Below are positions 17,953 to 27,026 of a DNA stretch of 64,000 nucleotides, one piece after another (the first letter of the stretch is position 1; every line of letters starts with the position of its first letter). The DNA comes from VAZQ01 sp963712565 (GTDB taxonomy: Bacteria > Pseudomonadota > Alphaproteobacteria > Rhizobiales > Xanthobacteraceae), in contig CAVQIP010000040.1 of assembly GCA_963712565.1 (NCBI GenBank), positions 62,001 through 126,000 of the forward strand. Reading direction: 5' to 3'. The position numbers and the translations under genes are program-made. Below the pieces are notes generated by a model. The model had not been told where the DNA came from. It did no database searches and saw only the letters and a program-made list of their open reading frames with translations.

Positions 17953-19668
17953 ATGGACGTTGGTAGCGCGGTCACCGAGGAACAGGAATTGCCGACATTG
18001 CATGCCATCTTCGGCCAGCGGACGAAACCGGCGTCGGGCGTCGATACCGAAATCGTCGCGGCTGCGGCCTTGCTGGCCGCGGTGCTGGTGGTCGGACTTG
18101 CAACGGCGTCCGACTACGGACTTACCGTCGATGAGTTCAACGTCGACGACTACGGCCCCAAGGCGCTCGCCTGGTACACGAGCGGCTTTCGCGACCGCTC
18201 CCATTTCGAGACGGTCGAATTCTCGCTCTGGTACTACGGGCCGTGGTTGCAAATGCTCACGGCCTATGTCCAGTCGTTCGATCTCGCCGACCGGGTCACC
18301 GTTCGACACGCCATGACTTTCCTCGTCGGCCTCGCCGGCGTGGCTGCGCTGTTGCCGATCGGGCGGCTTGCGGCCGGGCGCTGGGCCGGCCTGAGCGCGA
18401 TCGCGCTCTGCCTGATGACGGGTTATTTCTACGGCAACCTGTTCTTCACGCCCATCGACGTTCCGTTCATGGCGGCCATGAGCTGGGCCACGCTCGCCAT
18501 TCTGGTGATGACGCGGCCGGTGTTGCCGTCCTGGCCGGCCACCATCGCGGCGGGCCTGCTGGCTGGGCTGGCCATCGCCACGCGCACCGGCGGCATCATC
18601 ATCCATGCCTACCTGCTGGGAGCGCTGCTCTTGTGCGCGGTGGAATTCGCCGCCACGCGCGGCCGCCTCACCCTGCGCTACCTCGCGCAACTCGGCGCGC
18701 GCTATGCCGCCGTCGTCGTGCTCGCCTGGATGATCGCGATTGCGCTCTGGCCGTGGCTGCAGATCGGCAATCCGCTCGCGCAATTCAAGGTCGCGCTTGC
18801 GCATTTTGCGGCCATTCCGATGTCGTTTCCGTTCCTGCATTGGGGCGAACCGACATGGACCGACGCGTTGCCGCGATCCTACATCCCGGCTCAGCTGCTG
18901 GCCCGGCTGCCGGAAGCTTTCCTCCTGTTGCTGGTGGTTGCGCTCTTTCACGCCATTGCCGCCGCGGTCGTCATTGCGCGCGAAACCGCCGCGGCATGGC
19001 GGCTCGACCGCGGCGCGGGCCTGCGGGCGGCGGCGCTGGCGCTGGCGCGCGCGCGCGCAATTCTCACGGTCTGCGCGGCGATCGTGCTGCCGCTTGGATT
19101 TCTCATCATCGCGCACGCGACCATCTATGACGGAATACGACACGTGCTGTTCGTCGTTCCCATGCTCGCGGTGCTGGCCGGCGCGGGGGCACGCGCACTG
19201 CTGCCGCTCCTCGCCCGGGCTCCCGTGATCGCCGCCGTCGTTGCCGGCGCCTATGTCGGCGCCATCGTGACCACGCTGGCGGTGTTGCACCCGCTCGAAT
19301 ATGTCGCGATGAACGCGCTCGCAGGCGGAATGCGCGGAGCCTACGACCGGTTCGAGCTCGATTATTGGTCGGTGGCCGCGACCGTGGCGCTGCGTCGCCT
19401 CGAGCGCCGTCTCGATCATGACCCGTCGGTTCGGCGGGCCGAAGGTCCGCCGCGGATCCTGATCTGCATCCCCTGGCGGGAGTGGATGGTGCATCCGATG
19501 TTGCAACGGCCGTGGCTGGTCGAAACCGATCCCGACAAGGCCGATTTCATCATCGCGACCCAGCGCTGGCGCTGTGCCGACGACAAGCCCGTCGTCCTGA
19601 TCGACGAGATCAAGCGCTTCGACCGCACCTTTGCCTGGATCTACGCCCGCCGCCCCGAGGATAAATGA
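17953..19668 (+). CDS. GT-C family membrane glycosyltransferase (ArnT/PMT-like)
   Basis: 571 residues with about 11-12 predicted helices. The first periplasmic loop carries acidic residues typical of GT-C catalytic loops (LTVDEFNVDDYG). Such enzymes move a sugar from a polyprenyl-phosphate donor onto lipid, protein or polymer on the outer face of the inner membrane. A soluble C-terminal domain of about 100 residues follows (RILICIPWREW, ADFIIATQRWRC). I chose ATG 17953 because the frame upstream is low-complexity. The gene converges with a DUF2304 and a GT2 gene, which commonly make and flip the lipid-linked donor. Acceptor and sugar are unknown. It overlaps the DUF2304 tail by 28 bases. Confidence 0.75.
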   Translation: MDVGSAVTEEQELPTLHAIFGQRTKPASGVDTEIVAAAALLAAVLVVGLATASDYGLTVDEFNVDDYGPKALAWYTSGFRDRSHFETVEFSLWYYGPWLQMLTAYVQSFDLADRVTVRHAMTFLVGLAGVAALLPIGRLAAGRWAGLSAIALCLMTGYFYGNLFFTPIDVPFMAAMSWATLAILVMTRPVLPSWPATIAAGLLAGLAIATRTGGIIIHAYLLGALLLCAVEFAATRGRLTLRYLAQLGARYAAVVVLAWMIAIALWPWLQIGNPLAQFKVALAHFAAIPMSFPFLHWGEPTWTDALPRSYIPAQLLARLPEAFLLLLVVALFHAIAAAVVIARETAAAWRLDRGAGLRAAALALARARAILTVCAAIVLPLGFLIIAHATIYDGIRHVLFVVPMLAVLAGAGARALLPLLARAPVIAAVVAGAYVGAIVTTLAVLHPLEYVAMNALAGGMRGAYDRFELDYWSVAATVALRRLERRLDHDPSVRRAEGPPRILICIPWREWMVHPMLQRPWLVETDPDKADFIIATQRWRCADDKPVVLIDEIKRFDRTFAWIYARRPEDK

Positions 19669-20111
19669 ACCGGAGGCTGGCTGTGTGGAAAGGGTGAGGG
19701 CTCGGGTCTCACTGCGAACCCGCTCACCCCCACCGTTTCGTCGACAGGGGAGAGGGAGGGCGCCGCGTCCGCGTCCCGCCCGTGGGCCGGGCCGGCGGAC
19801 TGCGCGTCGGCGATTGCACTCTTGCGCGCCAGGGTCGTGATCAATTCCATTTGGGTGCGCAGCTTCAAGTGCAGATTGAGCAGGACGATCAGGCTGATGC
19901 AGACCCAGACATAGAGAATGAGGTCGACGCCGCGGCCGATGCCGACCAATTCCGCGAGCTGCGTGCTGTGCTCGGGGACCCAGATGAAGTAGAGGCCGGC
20001 GGTTGCGACCAGGACGGTCACGATGGCGACCGCAGGCGACCGCCGGTACTCGGTCCAGGCGTAAACCAGGACCGCGGCCAACAGAATCGAGAGGATGAGC
20101 TGCGCGATCAT
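19641..20111 (-). CDS. DUF2304 small membrane protein
   Basis: 156 residues. Three hydrophobic helices occupy residues 1-90 (MIAQLILSILLAAVLVYAW; VAIVTVLVATAGLYFIWVP; DLILYVWVCISLIVLLNLHL), then a short amphipathic piece QMELITTLARK. This is the standard DUF2304 layout, almost always next to a GT2 transferase. The last 50 residues or so (after IADAQ) coincide with a dispersed-repeat-like segment, so they are probably an accidental extension. The start overlaps the GT2 stop by 4 bases (ATGA). Confidence 0.8.
   Translation of the reverse strand: MIAQLILSILLAAVLVYAWTEYRRSPAVAIVTVLVATAGLYFIWVPEHSTQLAELVGIGRGVDLILYVWVCISLIVLLNLHLKLRTQMELITTLARKSAIADAQSAGPAHGRDADAAPSLSPVDETVGVSGFAVRPEPSPFPHSQPPVHLSSGRRA
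19693..19759. repeat. Fragment of a dispersed GC-rich repeat
   Basis: The stretch with CTCACCCCCACCG and GGGGAGAGGGAGG resembles the CCCTCTCCCC-type intergenic repeats seen again at 45142 and 53184. It lies inside the 3' end of the DUF2304 frame and appears to have replaced its natural end. Confidence 0.4.
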
Positions 20112-20797
20112 CGATAGAGCCTGTGCGCGAACAGATCGACCAGGATGAGGACGCCATCCCGGATGGTCTGCCCTTTGGCGAGGGAATAGGCGGTGTATTC
20201 GATCGTTACCGGCCGTTCCACATAGCGCAGTCCACTGCTGCCGATCTGGCTCAGCCATTCCGACGCGTGCGCCATCCGGTTCTGCCGCAGCCGGATCGCG
20301 GCGGCGCCCCTGCGGGTCATGGCGCGCAGCCCGTTGTGGGTGTCGGTCACCTGCAGGCCCGTCGTCAGCCGCGTGAACAGGGTGGCGGCGTGGAGCACGA
20401 GGCGACGCAGCGGCGGAAGGTTGGGGGCTTGGCCGAGAAACCGGCTGCCGAGCGCGAAATCGGCGCGCTCGTGAACGAGCGCCTCGACCAGGCGGGCAAT
20501 GTCCGCAACCCGGTGCTGGCCGTCGGCATCGAACGTGACGACGACCTCGGCCGCTTGCGCCAGCGCGTAGTCGATCCCGGTCTGCAACGCGGCGCCCTGG
20601 CCGAGGTTGAAGGGATGCGCGATGACCGTGGCGCCGGCCGCGTGCGCCATGTGGGCAGTCGCGTCGCTGGAGCCGTCGTCCACCACGACGACGCGATAGC
20701 CCGCGCGACTGACCTCGGTCACGACGCGGGAAAGGACCGTCCCTTCGTTGTAGGCGGGAATGACCACGTAGACGTGCGCCCGCGAGCCGAGTTCCAT
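20108..20797 (-). CDS. Glycosyltransferase family 2 (polyprenyl-phosphate glycosyl type)
   Basis: 229 residues from ATG 20797. The GT-A fold shows VYVVIPAYNEGTVLSRVV at the N-terminus, VVVVDDGSSDAT, GQGAALQTGIDYA, and the DXD motif in VTFDADGQHR. The segment LGSRFLG and a lone C-terminal amphipathic stretch follow. It resembles dolichol- or undecaprenyl-phosphate sugar transferases that supply GT-C enzymes. It is in one unit with DUF2304 (ATGA overlap) and lies 92 bases after the methyltransferase. The frame upstream of 20797 is a shadow of the methyltransferase. Confidence 0.88.
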   Translation of the reverse strand: MELGSRAHVYVVIPAYNEGTVLSRVVTEVSRAGYRVVVVDDGSSDATAHMAHAAGATVIAHPFNLGQGAALQTGIDYALAQAAEVVVTFDADGQHRVADIARLVEALVHERADFALGSRFLGQAPNLPPLRRLVLHAATLFTRLTTGLQVTDTHNGLRAMTRRGAAAIRLRQNRMAHASEWLSQIGSSGLRYVERPVTIEYTAYSLAKGQTIRDGVLILVDLFAHRLYR

Positions 20798-20889
20798 CCG
20801 GTCCTTCCGCGTTGGGGACGGAGGTGAAATTCCACCCGCTCGAAAAAGTTCCCGGCCCAGTCCGCGGGCGGGGTGGCCGTCGTCGCTTG

Positions 20890-21768
20890 CTATGCTTTTC
20901 GCAGCACGATGCGCATGGCGTCGAACAGGTTCACCGGTATGCCGATCCGGCTGGCGGTCGCCACGCCGGCGGCGCCCAGGCCGAGCATGCGCCGCAATTG
21001 GAAGGCGATCAGCGAGGCCGGAACGACCTTCCAGGGATGGTCGACATGCTCCACGGAAAGTCCCAGGCCGGCGGCCATGCCGCGCATGCTGTCTTGCGTG
21101 AAAAACCAGAGGTGTTGGGGCGGGGTCATCAGCCGCCATCTGGCGCCCATGCGCCTCGCCGCCCAGGAGCCGAAGTCGCCGGTCGTGATCACGATGATGC
21201 CGCCGGGATTGAGGTACTGGCGGCATAGCGCAAGGGTTTCGCGCGGCTGCGGCAGATGCTCGATAACATCGAACAGAACGATGACATCCGCATGACCGAG
21301 CTGGCGCAGGCTCGCCTCGTCAGCCACGCCCTGCAGCACGTTCAATCCGGCGCGCCGGCCGTGCGCGGCCGCCGCGGCCGCCAGCTCGATCCCCGCCACT
21401 TCGAAATACCGCCGCGCCTCCATCAGGAAGAAGCCATAGGCACATCCCAGCTCCAACAGTTTCCCGCTGCTGCGATAATTGCGAATGAAATCGACGCTGT
21501 GCTTGAACTCGCGGCGCAGCACCGGCTCGGCGCCGAGATAGTCCGAATAGCCGTCGCAATGGCGGCCGGAAAAATAATCCGCGGTGTAGTAGGCGGCGGG
21601 ATCGAAGCCGGACGTTTCCGTGCGGCCGAGTCCGCAACCCCGGCATTGCAGGATGTCGCAGCCGTTGACCCGGAAGCGGAGCCTGTGCTCGGTGGCGCGG
21701 CCGCAAGCCGGGCACGCGCGCGCGAGATCCGACGAACCCTTCGCTCCGGGCGTTTGCGATGCTTCCAT
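20890..21768 (-). CDS. Class I SAM-dependent methyltransferase with N-terminal zinc motif
   Basis: 293 residues. An N-terminal CPACG...CRGCG zinc-ribbon is followed by a Rossmann methyltransferase: LLELGCAYGFFL (motif I), GIELAAAAAAHG, DVIVLFDVIEHL, LNPGGIIVITTGD. This layout is common for enzymes that methylate sugars, polyprenyl-linked glycans or biosynthetic intermediates in polysaccharide loci, which fits its two glycosylation neighbours. The start at 21768 is a guess between in-frame sites; none has a strong ribosome site. The substrate is unknown. Confidence 0.8.
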   Translation of the reverse strand: MEASQTPGAKGSSDLARACPACGRATEHRLRFRVNGCDILQCRGCGLGRTETSGFDPAAYYTADYFSGRHCDGYSDYLGAEPVLRREFKHSVDFIRNYRSSGKLLELGCAYGFFLMEARRYFEVAGIELAAAAAAHGRRAGLNVLQGVADEASLRQLGHADVIVLFDVIEHLPQPRETLALCRQYLNPGGIIVITTGDFGSWAARRMGARWRLMTPPQHLWFFTQDSMRGMAAGLGLSVEHVDHPWKVVPASLIAFQLRRMLGLGAAGVATASRIGIPVNLFDAMRIVLRKA

Positions 21769-21884
21769 TGGCACGGCGCCAGCTCCCGCGAACCGCCTAC
21801 TTGGCCCTTGTCCGGTCGGTTGGATGTCACTCAATTCCTTGGTGGCCTGGCAAGTTCCGGACCGCACGCTTGTCAGCTGGCGCA

Positions 21885-22595
21885 CTATCCGAAATACGCC
21901 TCGCGCACCTCGGCGCGAGTCGCGAGCTCGTCCGGCCGGCCGGCTGCGACCACGCGCCCCTTCGAGAGCACATAGCCGTAATGCGAGATGGCGAGCGTCT
22001 GATGGACGTTCTGCTCGACCAGAAACACCGTGATGCCGCGGGCGTTGATCTGCTGGATGATGTTGAAGTTCTCCTTGACCAGCAGCGGCGACAGCCCGAG
22101 CGAGGGTTCGTCCACCAGCAGCAGCTTCGGCGCGCGCATCAATCCGCGTCCGATCGAGATCATGGCCTGCTCGCCGCCCGACATCGTGCCGGCGAGCTGC
22201 GCGCGGCGCTCGCCCAGGCGCGGGAACAGCCGATAGGTTTCCTCGATGCGCGCGCGCGTCACCGCCTCCGAGCCTTCCTGGTAGGCGCCGACGCGCAGGT
22301 TCTCCTCCACCGTCAGCTTCGGAAACACCTTGCGGCCTTCCGGAATACAGGCGACTCCGGCGGCGATCACCTTGTGGGTCGGCAGCCGCGTGATCTCGCT
22401 GCCGTCGAACGCGATGCGCCCCGCGCGCGGCAGCGTCAGTCCCAGGATGGAACGGATGAGCGTGGTCTTGCCGGAGCCGTTCGAACCCAGCAGGCAGGTG
22501 ATGCTGCCGCTCTCGACGGTGAGCGAAACGCCCTGCAGCACGTCGGCCTTGTCGTAGGCGGTATAGACGTCCGCGATCTCGAGCCTGCCGGCCAT
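21885..22595 (-). CDS. livF: Branched-chain amino-acid type ABC transporter ATPase LivF
   Basis: 236 residues. Walker A GSNGSGKTT, Q-loop and switch region CIPEGRKVFPKLTVEENL, signature MSGGEQAMISIGRGL, Walker B LLLVDEPSLGLSPL, H-loop replaced by LVEQN as is normal for LivF. It is the last gene of livH-livM-livG-livF and starts right at the livG stop. HAAT-family importers in these genomes carry branched-chain amino acids, amides or aromatic acids, so the symbol denotes family only. Confidence 0.93.
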   Translation of the reverse strand: MAGRLEIADVYTAYDKADVLQGVSLTVESGSITCLLGSNGSGKTTLIRSILGLTLPRAGRIAFDGSEITRLPTHKVIAAGVACIPEGRKVFPKLTVEENLRVGAYQEGSEAVTRARIEETYRLFPRLGERRAQLAGTMSGGEQAMISIGRGLMRAPKLLLVDEPSLGLSPLLVKENFNIIQQINARGITVFLVEQNVHQTLAISHYGYVLSKGRVVAAGRPDELATRAEVREAYFG

Positions 22596-22596
22596 C

Positions 22597-23373
22597 TCAC
22601 GCCACCCCGAGATAGGCTTCTTGCACCTGGCGGTCGTCGGCGACCTCGGCGAAGGTGCCTTCCTTGATCTTGCGGCCGTAGTTGAGCACCGCGCAACGAT
22701 CGGTGATGCGCTCGATCACGCCCATCTCGTGCTCGATGATGACGATGGTCAGTCCCGGCATGCGGCCGCGCACGGTGAGGATGTCGTCCATCAGGTGGCG
22801 GGTTTCCTCGTGGGTCATGCCGGCGGAAGGTTCATCGAGCAGGACCAGACGCGGGCGGCTGATGAGCGCGCGGCAGATCTCGACCCGCCGGCGGTCGATC
22901 ATCGGCAAGCCGGCGGCCGGTTCGTCGATGCGATCGGCCAGCTCCGGGTTGAATACCATCACCAGCTCGCGCGCCTCCTCCCAGTTGCGGGCGAACTCGG
23001 CGGCGAAGGCGCGGCGTCGCAGCAGGTTGAACACGAGACCGTGGTTCAGCCGCTTGTGATTTCCGACCATGATGTTGTCGAACACCGAGAGCGGCAGGCA
23101 CATGCGCGAACGCTGGAAGGTGCGGGTGACGCCAGCGCGGTAGACCGCTTGCGCGGGCGCGGCGGTCATGTCGGCGCCGGCGAAGCTGACGGTGCCCTCG
23201 TCGGCGCGGTAGATGCCGGTGACGACGTTGAACAACGTGGTCTTGCCCGAACCGTTCGGCCCAATGAGGCCGACGATCTGGCCTTCGTTCACGTCGAAAT
23301 CGACGCCGTCGAGCGCGACCAGCCCGCCGAAGCGGCAGGTCAACCCCCGGCAGGCGAGCAGCGCGGCGCTCAT
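22597..23373 (-). CDS. livG: Branched-chain amino-acid type ABC transporter ATPase LivG
   Basis: 258 residues from ATG 23373. Motifs: GPNGSGKTT, TRTFQRSRMCLPLSVFDN, LPMIDRRRVEICRAL, LVLLDEPSAGMTHEET, IIEHEM. The signature loop reads AAGLPMIDRR rather than the canonical LSGGQ(Q/R)R; variation here is common in LivG but this is a rather divergent form. The start overlaps livM's stop (ATGA). A longer upstream frame lies in livM and is rejected. Confidence 0.9.
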   Translation of the reverse strand: MSAALLACRGLTCRFGGLVALDGVDFDVNEGQIVGLIGPNGSGKTTLFNVVTGIYRADEGTVSFAGADMTAAPAQAVYRAGVTRTFQRSRMCLPLSVFDNIMVGNHKRLNHGLVFNLLRRRAFAAEFARNWEEARELVMVFNPELADRIDEPAAGLPMIDRRRVEICRALISRPRLVLLDEPSAGMTHEETRHLMDDILTVRGRMPGLTIVIIEHEMGVIERITDRCAVLNYGRKIKEGTFAEVADDRQVQEAYLGVA

Positions 23374-24539
23374 GGCGCCCTCGGCGCCGTGCGGCCCGGG
23401 ACATAATCGCGCAGGCGGCGCGGCAGCAGTCCCTCCGGACGAAACAGCAAAATGAGGATCACCAGCGCGGCATACAGCACGAAGCGATATTCCTGGATGA
23501 CCTGGAATTTCTCCGGCAGGATCACCACGAAGGCGGCGGCGACCGCGACGCCCCACGGATTGCCGATGCCGCCCAAGAGCACGATCGAGACCAGGATCAG
23601 CGAATCGCCGAAGGTGAAATTGTTGGGCGCGATGAAGCCCAGCACGTGCCCATAGGCCGCGCCCGCGGTTCCAACCAGGAAATTGCCGAGCGTGAAGGCG
23701 AGCACCTTCCAGCGCGCGAGATCGAGCCCGTAGCAGGCCGAGGCGATCTCATCGAGGCGGATCGCGTCCATGCTCAGCCCGATCCACGAGCGCTCGAGGC
23801 GGCGCACCAGCGCGAAGCTCGCGACCAGCAGTACCAGCGCCAGCAGCAGATAGGAGAAGTAGAACGAGGCGGTGAAATCGCCGATGCGGATCGGGCTGTT
23901 GAAGTTCCAGCCGAACAGCACGATCGGCTTGACCTGGATGCCCTGCGGCCCGCCGAGCGTGTCGTTCACCTCGAGGAAGACCTTGAACAGGATGCCGAAG
24001 GCGATGGTGACCAGCGCCGCGTAATGCCCGCGGGTGCGCAGCACCGGCAGGATCAGGATCGATCCGATCAACGCCGCCATCAGGCCGCCGAGCGCAAGCG
24101 TGACGAAAGTGGGCAGCGATGTGTATTTGGTGACGACGCCGGCGCTGTAGCAGCCGATGCCGAGAAAGGCGGCGCCCGCGAAGTTGACGACGCCGGCGTA
24201 GCCGAACTGGATGGTCAGCCCCAGCGCCGCGACCATCAGCAGCAGCGCCGTCGTCATCATCAAGATGATGAAATGCTCCTCGTGGAACCAGAGCGCGGCG
24301 GCGAGGACGCCGGCGACCGCGGCGACGTCGAAGAGCCGCTCGTTGGCGCCGATGCTCGACCTGACCGCGTCGAGGAGGCGCAAGCGCGCGCCCAGCACGA
24401 TGACGGCGGCGGCGAGCGCCAACAGCGCGCCCACCGCGCGCTCGCTTTCGGCGCCGAGAAACACCATGCCGTAGAGCGTGGCGAGCGCCGCCCAGGCGAG
24501 CGCGGGAAGGGGCGAACGCGCGTTCGGCAATGCCGCCAT
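23370..24539 (-). CDS. livM: Branched-chain amino-acid type ABC permease LivM
   Basis: 389 residues with about nine to ten helices and the LivM core: TIQFGYAGVVNFAGAAFLGIG, the cytoplasmic loop RTRGHYAALVTIAFGILF and GIGNPWGVAVAAAFV. The extra N-terminal helices make it slightly longer than the E. coli form. It begins 4 bases after the livH stop and overlaps livG by 4 bases, so the operon is tightly coupled. Confidence 0.92.
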   Translation of the reverse strand: MAALPNARSPLPALAWAALATLYGMVFLGAESERAVGALLALAAAVIVLGARLRLLDAVRSSIGANERLFDVAAVAGVLAAALWFHEEHFIILMMTTALLLMVAALGLTIQFGYAGVVNFAGAAFLGIGCYSAGVVTKYTSLPTFVTLALGGLMAALIGSILILPVLRTRGHYAALVTIAFGILFKVFLEVNDTLGGPQGIQVKPIVLFGWNFNSPIRIGDFTASFYFSYLLLALVLLVASFALVRRLERSWIGLSMDAIRLDEIASACYGLDLARWKVLAFTLGNFLVGTAGAAYGHVLGFIAPNNFTFGDSLILVSIVLLGGIGNPWGVAVAAAFVVILPEKFQVIQEYRFVLYAALVILILLFRPEGLLPRRLRDYVPGRTAPRAP

Positions 24540-24543
24540 GCCG

Positions 24544-25460
24544 TCACACCCGCTCGCTCGATTTCTCCGCGATCAAGCCGGTCGGCCGCCACGTCATGAT
24601 GGCGATGATGACGGCGAGCGCGAACACGTCCTTGTAGGCGCTGGCGAACGGCAGTGCGACCGCGCCGATGGTCTGCAGCCCGGCGAACAGGAAACCGCCG
24701 AGGATCGCGCCGTAGATGTTGCCGAGCCCGCCGACCACGGCGGCGCTGAAGCCGAAGACGCCGAGCAGGAGGCCCATGCTGAAATTGATCTCGTTGTAAT
24801 AGAGGCCGTTCATCACGCCGGCGAAGGCGGCCACCGCCGAGCCGATCGCGAACGTGGTCAGCACCACCGAGGTGAAATTGATCCCCATGGTGCGCGCGGT
24901 CTCGCCGTCCTGGGCGACCGCGCGGATCGCGAGCCCGAGCTTGGTCTTGTTGATCAGGAGATGGACCGCGACGATCATGGCCAGACCCGCGGCCAGCAGG
25001 AGCAGGCTGTCGAGCCGCAGCGTGAAATGGCCCCAGCTGAAGGCGTTGGTTGGGAGCAGGCGCCGGGAACGGCTTGGGATTGGAGCCGTCGGGAAACAGC
25101 AGGCGCACGCCTTCGCGCAGCACGGTGCCGAGCATGAGCGTGATCAGCAGGGTATTGAGCGCGGGCGCCGAGCGCAGCGGCAGCACCAGGGTGCGCGGCG
25201 ATCACCGCGCCGAGCACGGCCATCGCCGCCATCGCCACGAGCGAGATCACGACGAGTTGGACGAGCGGCGAGGTGATCTGCGCCGCCTTCAAGGCGAGAT
25301 AGGCGGCAAAGCCGGTGAAGACGCCGACCGTGAGCACGTCGCCGTGCGAGAACTTGATGACGTCGAGCACGCCGAAGAACAGCGTGAAGCCGACGGCGAC
25401 GAGCGCGTACATGACCCCGAGCATCAGCCCGTTGATCAGGTATTGCAGCGCGATGTCCAT
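24544..25460 (-). CDS. livH: Branched-chain amino-acid type ABC permease LivH (two apparent +1 frameshifts)
   Basis: The start is ATG 25460 (MDIALQYLINGLMLGVMYAL). The coding sequence breaks twice. At GGG 25189-25191 the frame must shift to continue as HLVLPLRSAPALNTLLITLM. At GG 25059-25060 it must shift again to continue as PKPFPALLPTNAF and then MIVAVHLLINKTKLGLAIRA. The total length minus two is divisible by three and gives 304 residues, normal for LivH. Later signatures include VVGGLGNIYGAILGG. Two independent indels in one essential subunit of an otherwise intact operon argue for sequence errors. Confidence 0.87.
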
Positions 25461-25484
25461 GCCGCAATTCCGTCGGTGGCCGTC

Positions 25485-25507
25485 ATGGCCGGACTTGTTC
25501 CGGCCAT
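25485..25507. repeat. Dispersed palindrome (ATGGCCGGA-TCCGGCCAT)
   Basis: Stem of 9 bases, loop CTTGT, flanked by GTC and CCACGAC. It is the same element as at 42044-42074, in opposite orientation judging from the loop. It lies between the binding-protein gene and livH, so it may attenuate transcription from the binding protein into the rest of the operon. Confidence 0.65.
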
Positions 25508-25586
25508 CCACGACTGGGTTTTCGGCACGGGAAGACGTGCATGGCCGTGACGAGCACGGCCATGACGATTCCGGAATTCCGCGCCG

Positions 25587-26748
25587 TCACTTCTTGAGCT
25601 TGCGCTTGCCGGACGCGTATTCGCTGTCCTCCCAGATCACCCACTTGCCGTCCTGGGCGACATATTTGGAGATCAGCGGCACGGTGTTCTGCCCGTGGTC
25701 GTCGAACGTGACCGGGCCGACGATGGAGTCGTAATTCGCGACCTTGCCCAGCGCGTCGGTGATCTTCTTGCGGTCCGGGCCGACCTCCTCGATCTTGTCG
25801 AGCACGAGGGTCATGGCGGCGAAACCGAAGGCGCCGTAGGCTTCCGGCGGCTCCTTGTAGCCGGCCTTGTCGTACTCGGCCTGGAAGAATTTGCCGCCCG
25901 GCAGCTTCTCGATCGGCGCGCCCTCGATGAAGCTCAGCGAGCCTTCCGCCAGCGGCCCGAGGCCCTGGATGTAGGCGTCCGACTTGATGCCGGATGTGCC
26001 CTGGAACACCGCGTTGAGGCCGATCTTGTCCATCTGCGAGCGGACGCGGATGCCGATCGGCGTGAGGCCGCCGAAATAGATGACCTCGGGATTGAGCGCC
26101 TTCGCCTGGGTGAGCTCGGCGGTGAAATCCTGCTGATCGGCGGTGACGCCGTAGGTGCCGACGATCTCGCCGCCGTTCGGCCTTCACGTATTGCGAGAAG
26201 TACTGGTTGTGCGCCTTGCCGTAGTCGGTGGTGTCGTGGATGCTGACCCAGCGCTTGAAGCCGAGGCTGGTCATCAGCTTGGCCGCGACCTCGTTCTGGT
26301 TGATCATGGTGCCGTTGACCCGGTGCACTTCCGGAAACTTGTTGCGGTAGGTGATGTCGGGCAGCACCGCGCCCCACACCACCATCGGCAGGCCGAGCCG
26401 GTTGTAGGTTTCCACCGCGGCGATCGCCGCGACCGAGCAATAGTGCGAGACCGAGGCGACGACCGTGCGGTCGGCGCCCGCCTTGGTCGCCACCTGCACG
26501 GCGACGTTCGGCTTGCACTCGTCGTCGAGCACGACCAGCTCGTATTCGTACTTGGCTTTCGGGTCGGCGTTGCGCAGCTTGACCGCGAGCTCGGCCGAGT
26601 TGCGGCCGCCGATGCCGTTGGCCGCGGTGCCGCCGGTGAGCGGACCGATGAAGGCGACCTTGACCTTGTCCTTGGCCGCGGCGGGCAGCGGGACGAACGC
26701 CAAGCCGGCAGCCAATCCGAGGGCGACGAGAGCTTTAGTCCTGATCAT
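25587..26748 (-). CDS. Branched-chain amino-acid/aromatic-acid type ABC substrate-binding protein (apparent +1 frameshift)
   Basis: 386 residues after correction. The signal peptide is TKALVALGLAAGLAFVPLPA. The Peripla_BP_6 fold begins KVKVAFIGPLTGGTAANGIGGRN..., and YELVVLDDECKPN and VVASVSHYCSVAA follow. At TT 26176-26177 one base is surplus. Without it the text reads VKADGGEIVGTYGVTADQQDF and continues to YASGKRKLKK. It lies first in the direction of transcription, about 125 bases before livH. HAAT binding proteins take branched-chain amino acids, aromatic acids or urea; the sequence alone does not decide. Confidence 0.88.
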
Positions 26749-27026
26749 GCGACTTTCCCCTCTGGTGGGAGCCGGCGCGAGCGATCGCGCGTGCCCGGCT
26801 CGTTGCGCCCCGGCTCATGCAAGTCCGGCATATGCCGGTTGGCGCCATGGTTGCTCAGCGCAGCGAACGGAGCAAGGCCCGCTTTGTCGCGCACGGGGCT
26901 TGATTTCGGTGGCGCACCGTAGCCGCCGTGCACCGAACTCGGTAGAACGGGGCACGAGACAATGGCCGGCCCGATGACGGCGGCACGTCCAAAGGCGCTT
27001 GCCCTTGGACCGAAGGAGGACAATCG

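Noticed and set aside
17911..20157. 748-residue leftward frame opposite the GT-C gene
   Set aside because: Arg/Gly/Asp-rich, no recognisable domain, and it is antisense to a well supported membrane protein; typical of GC-rich third-position bias.
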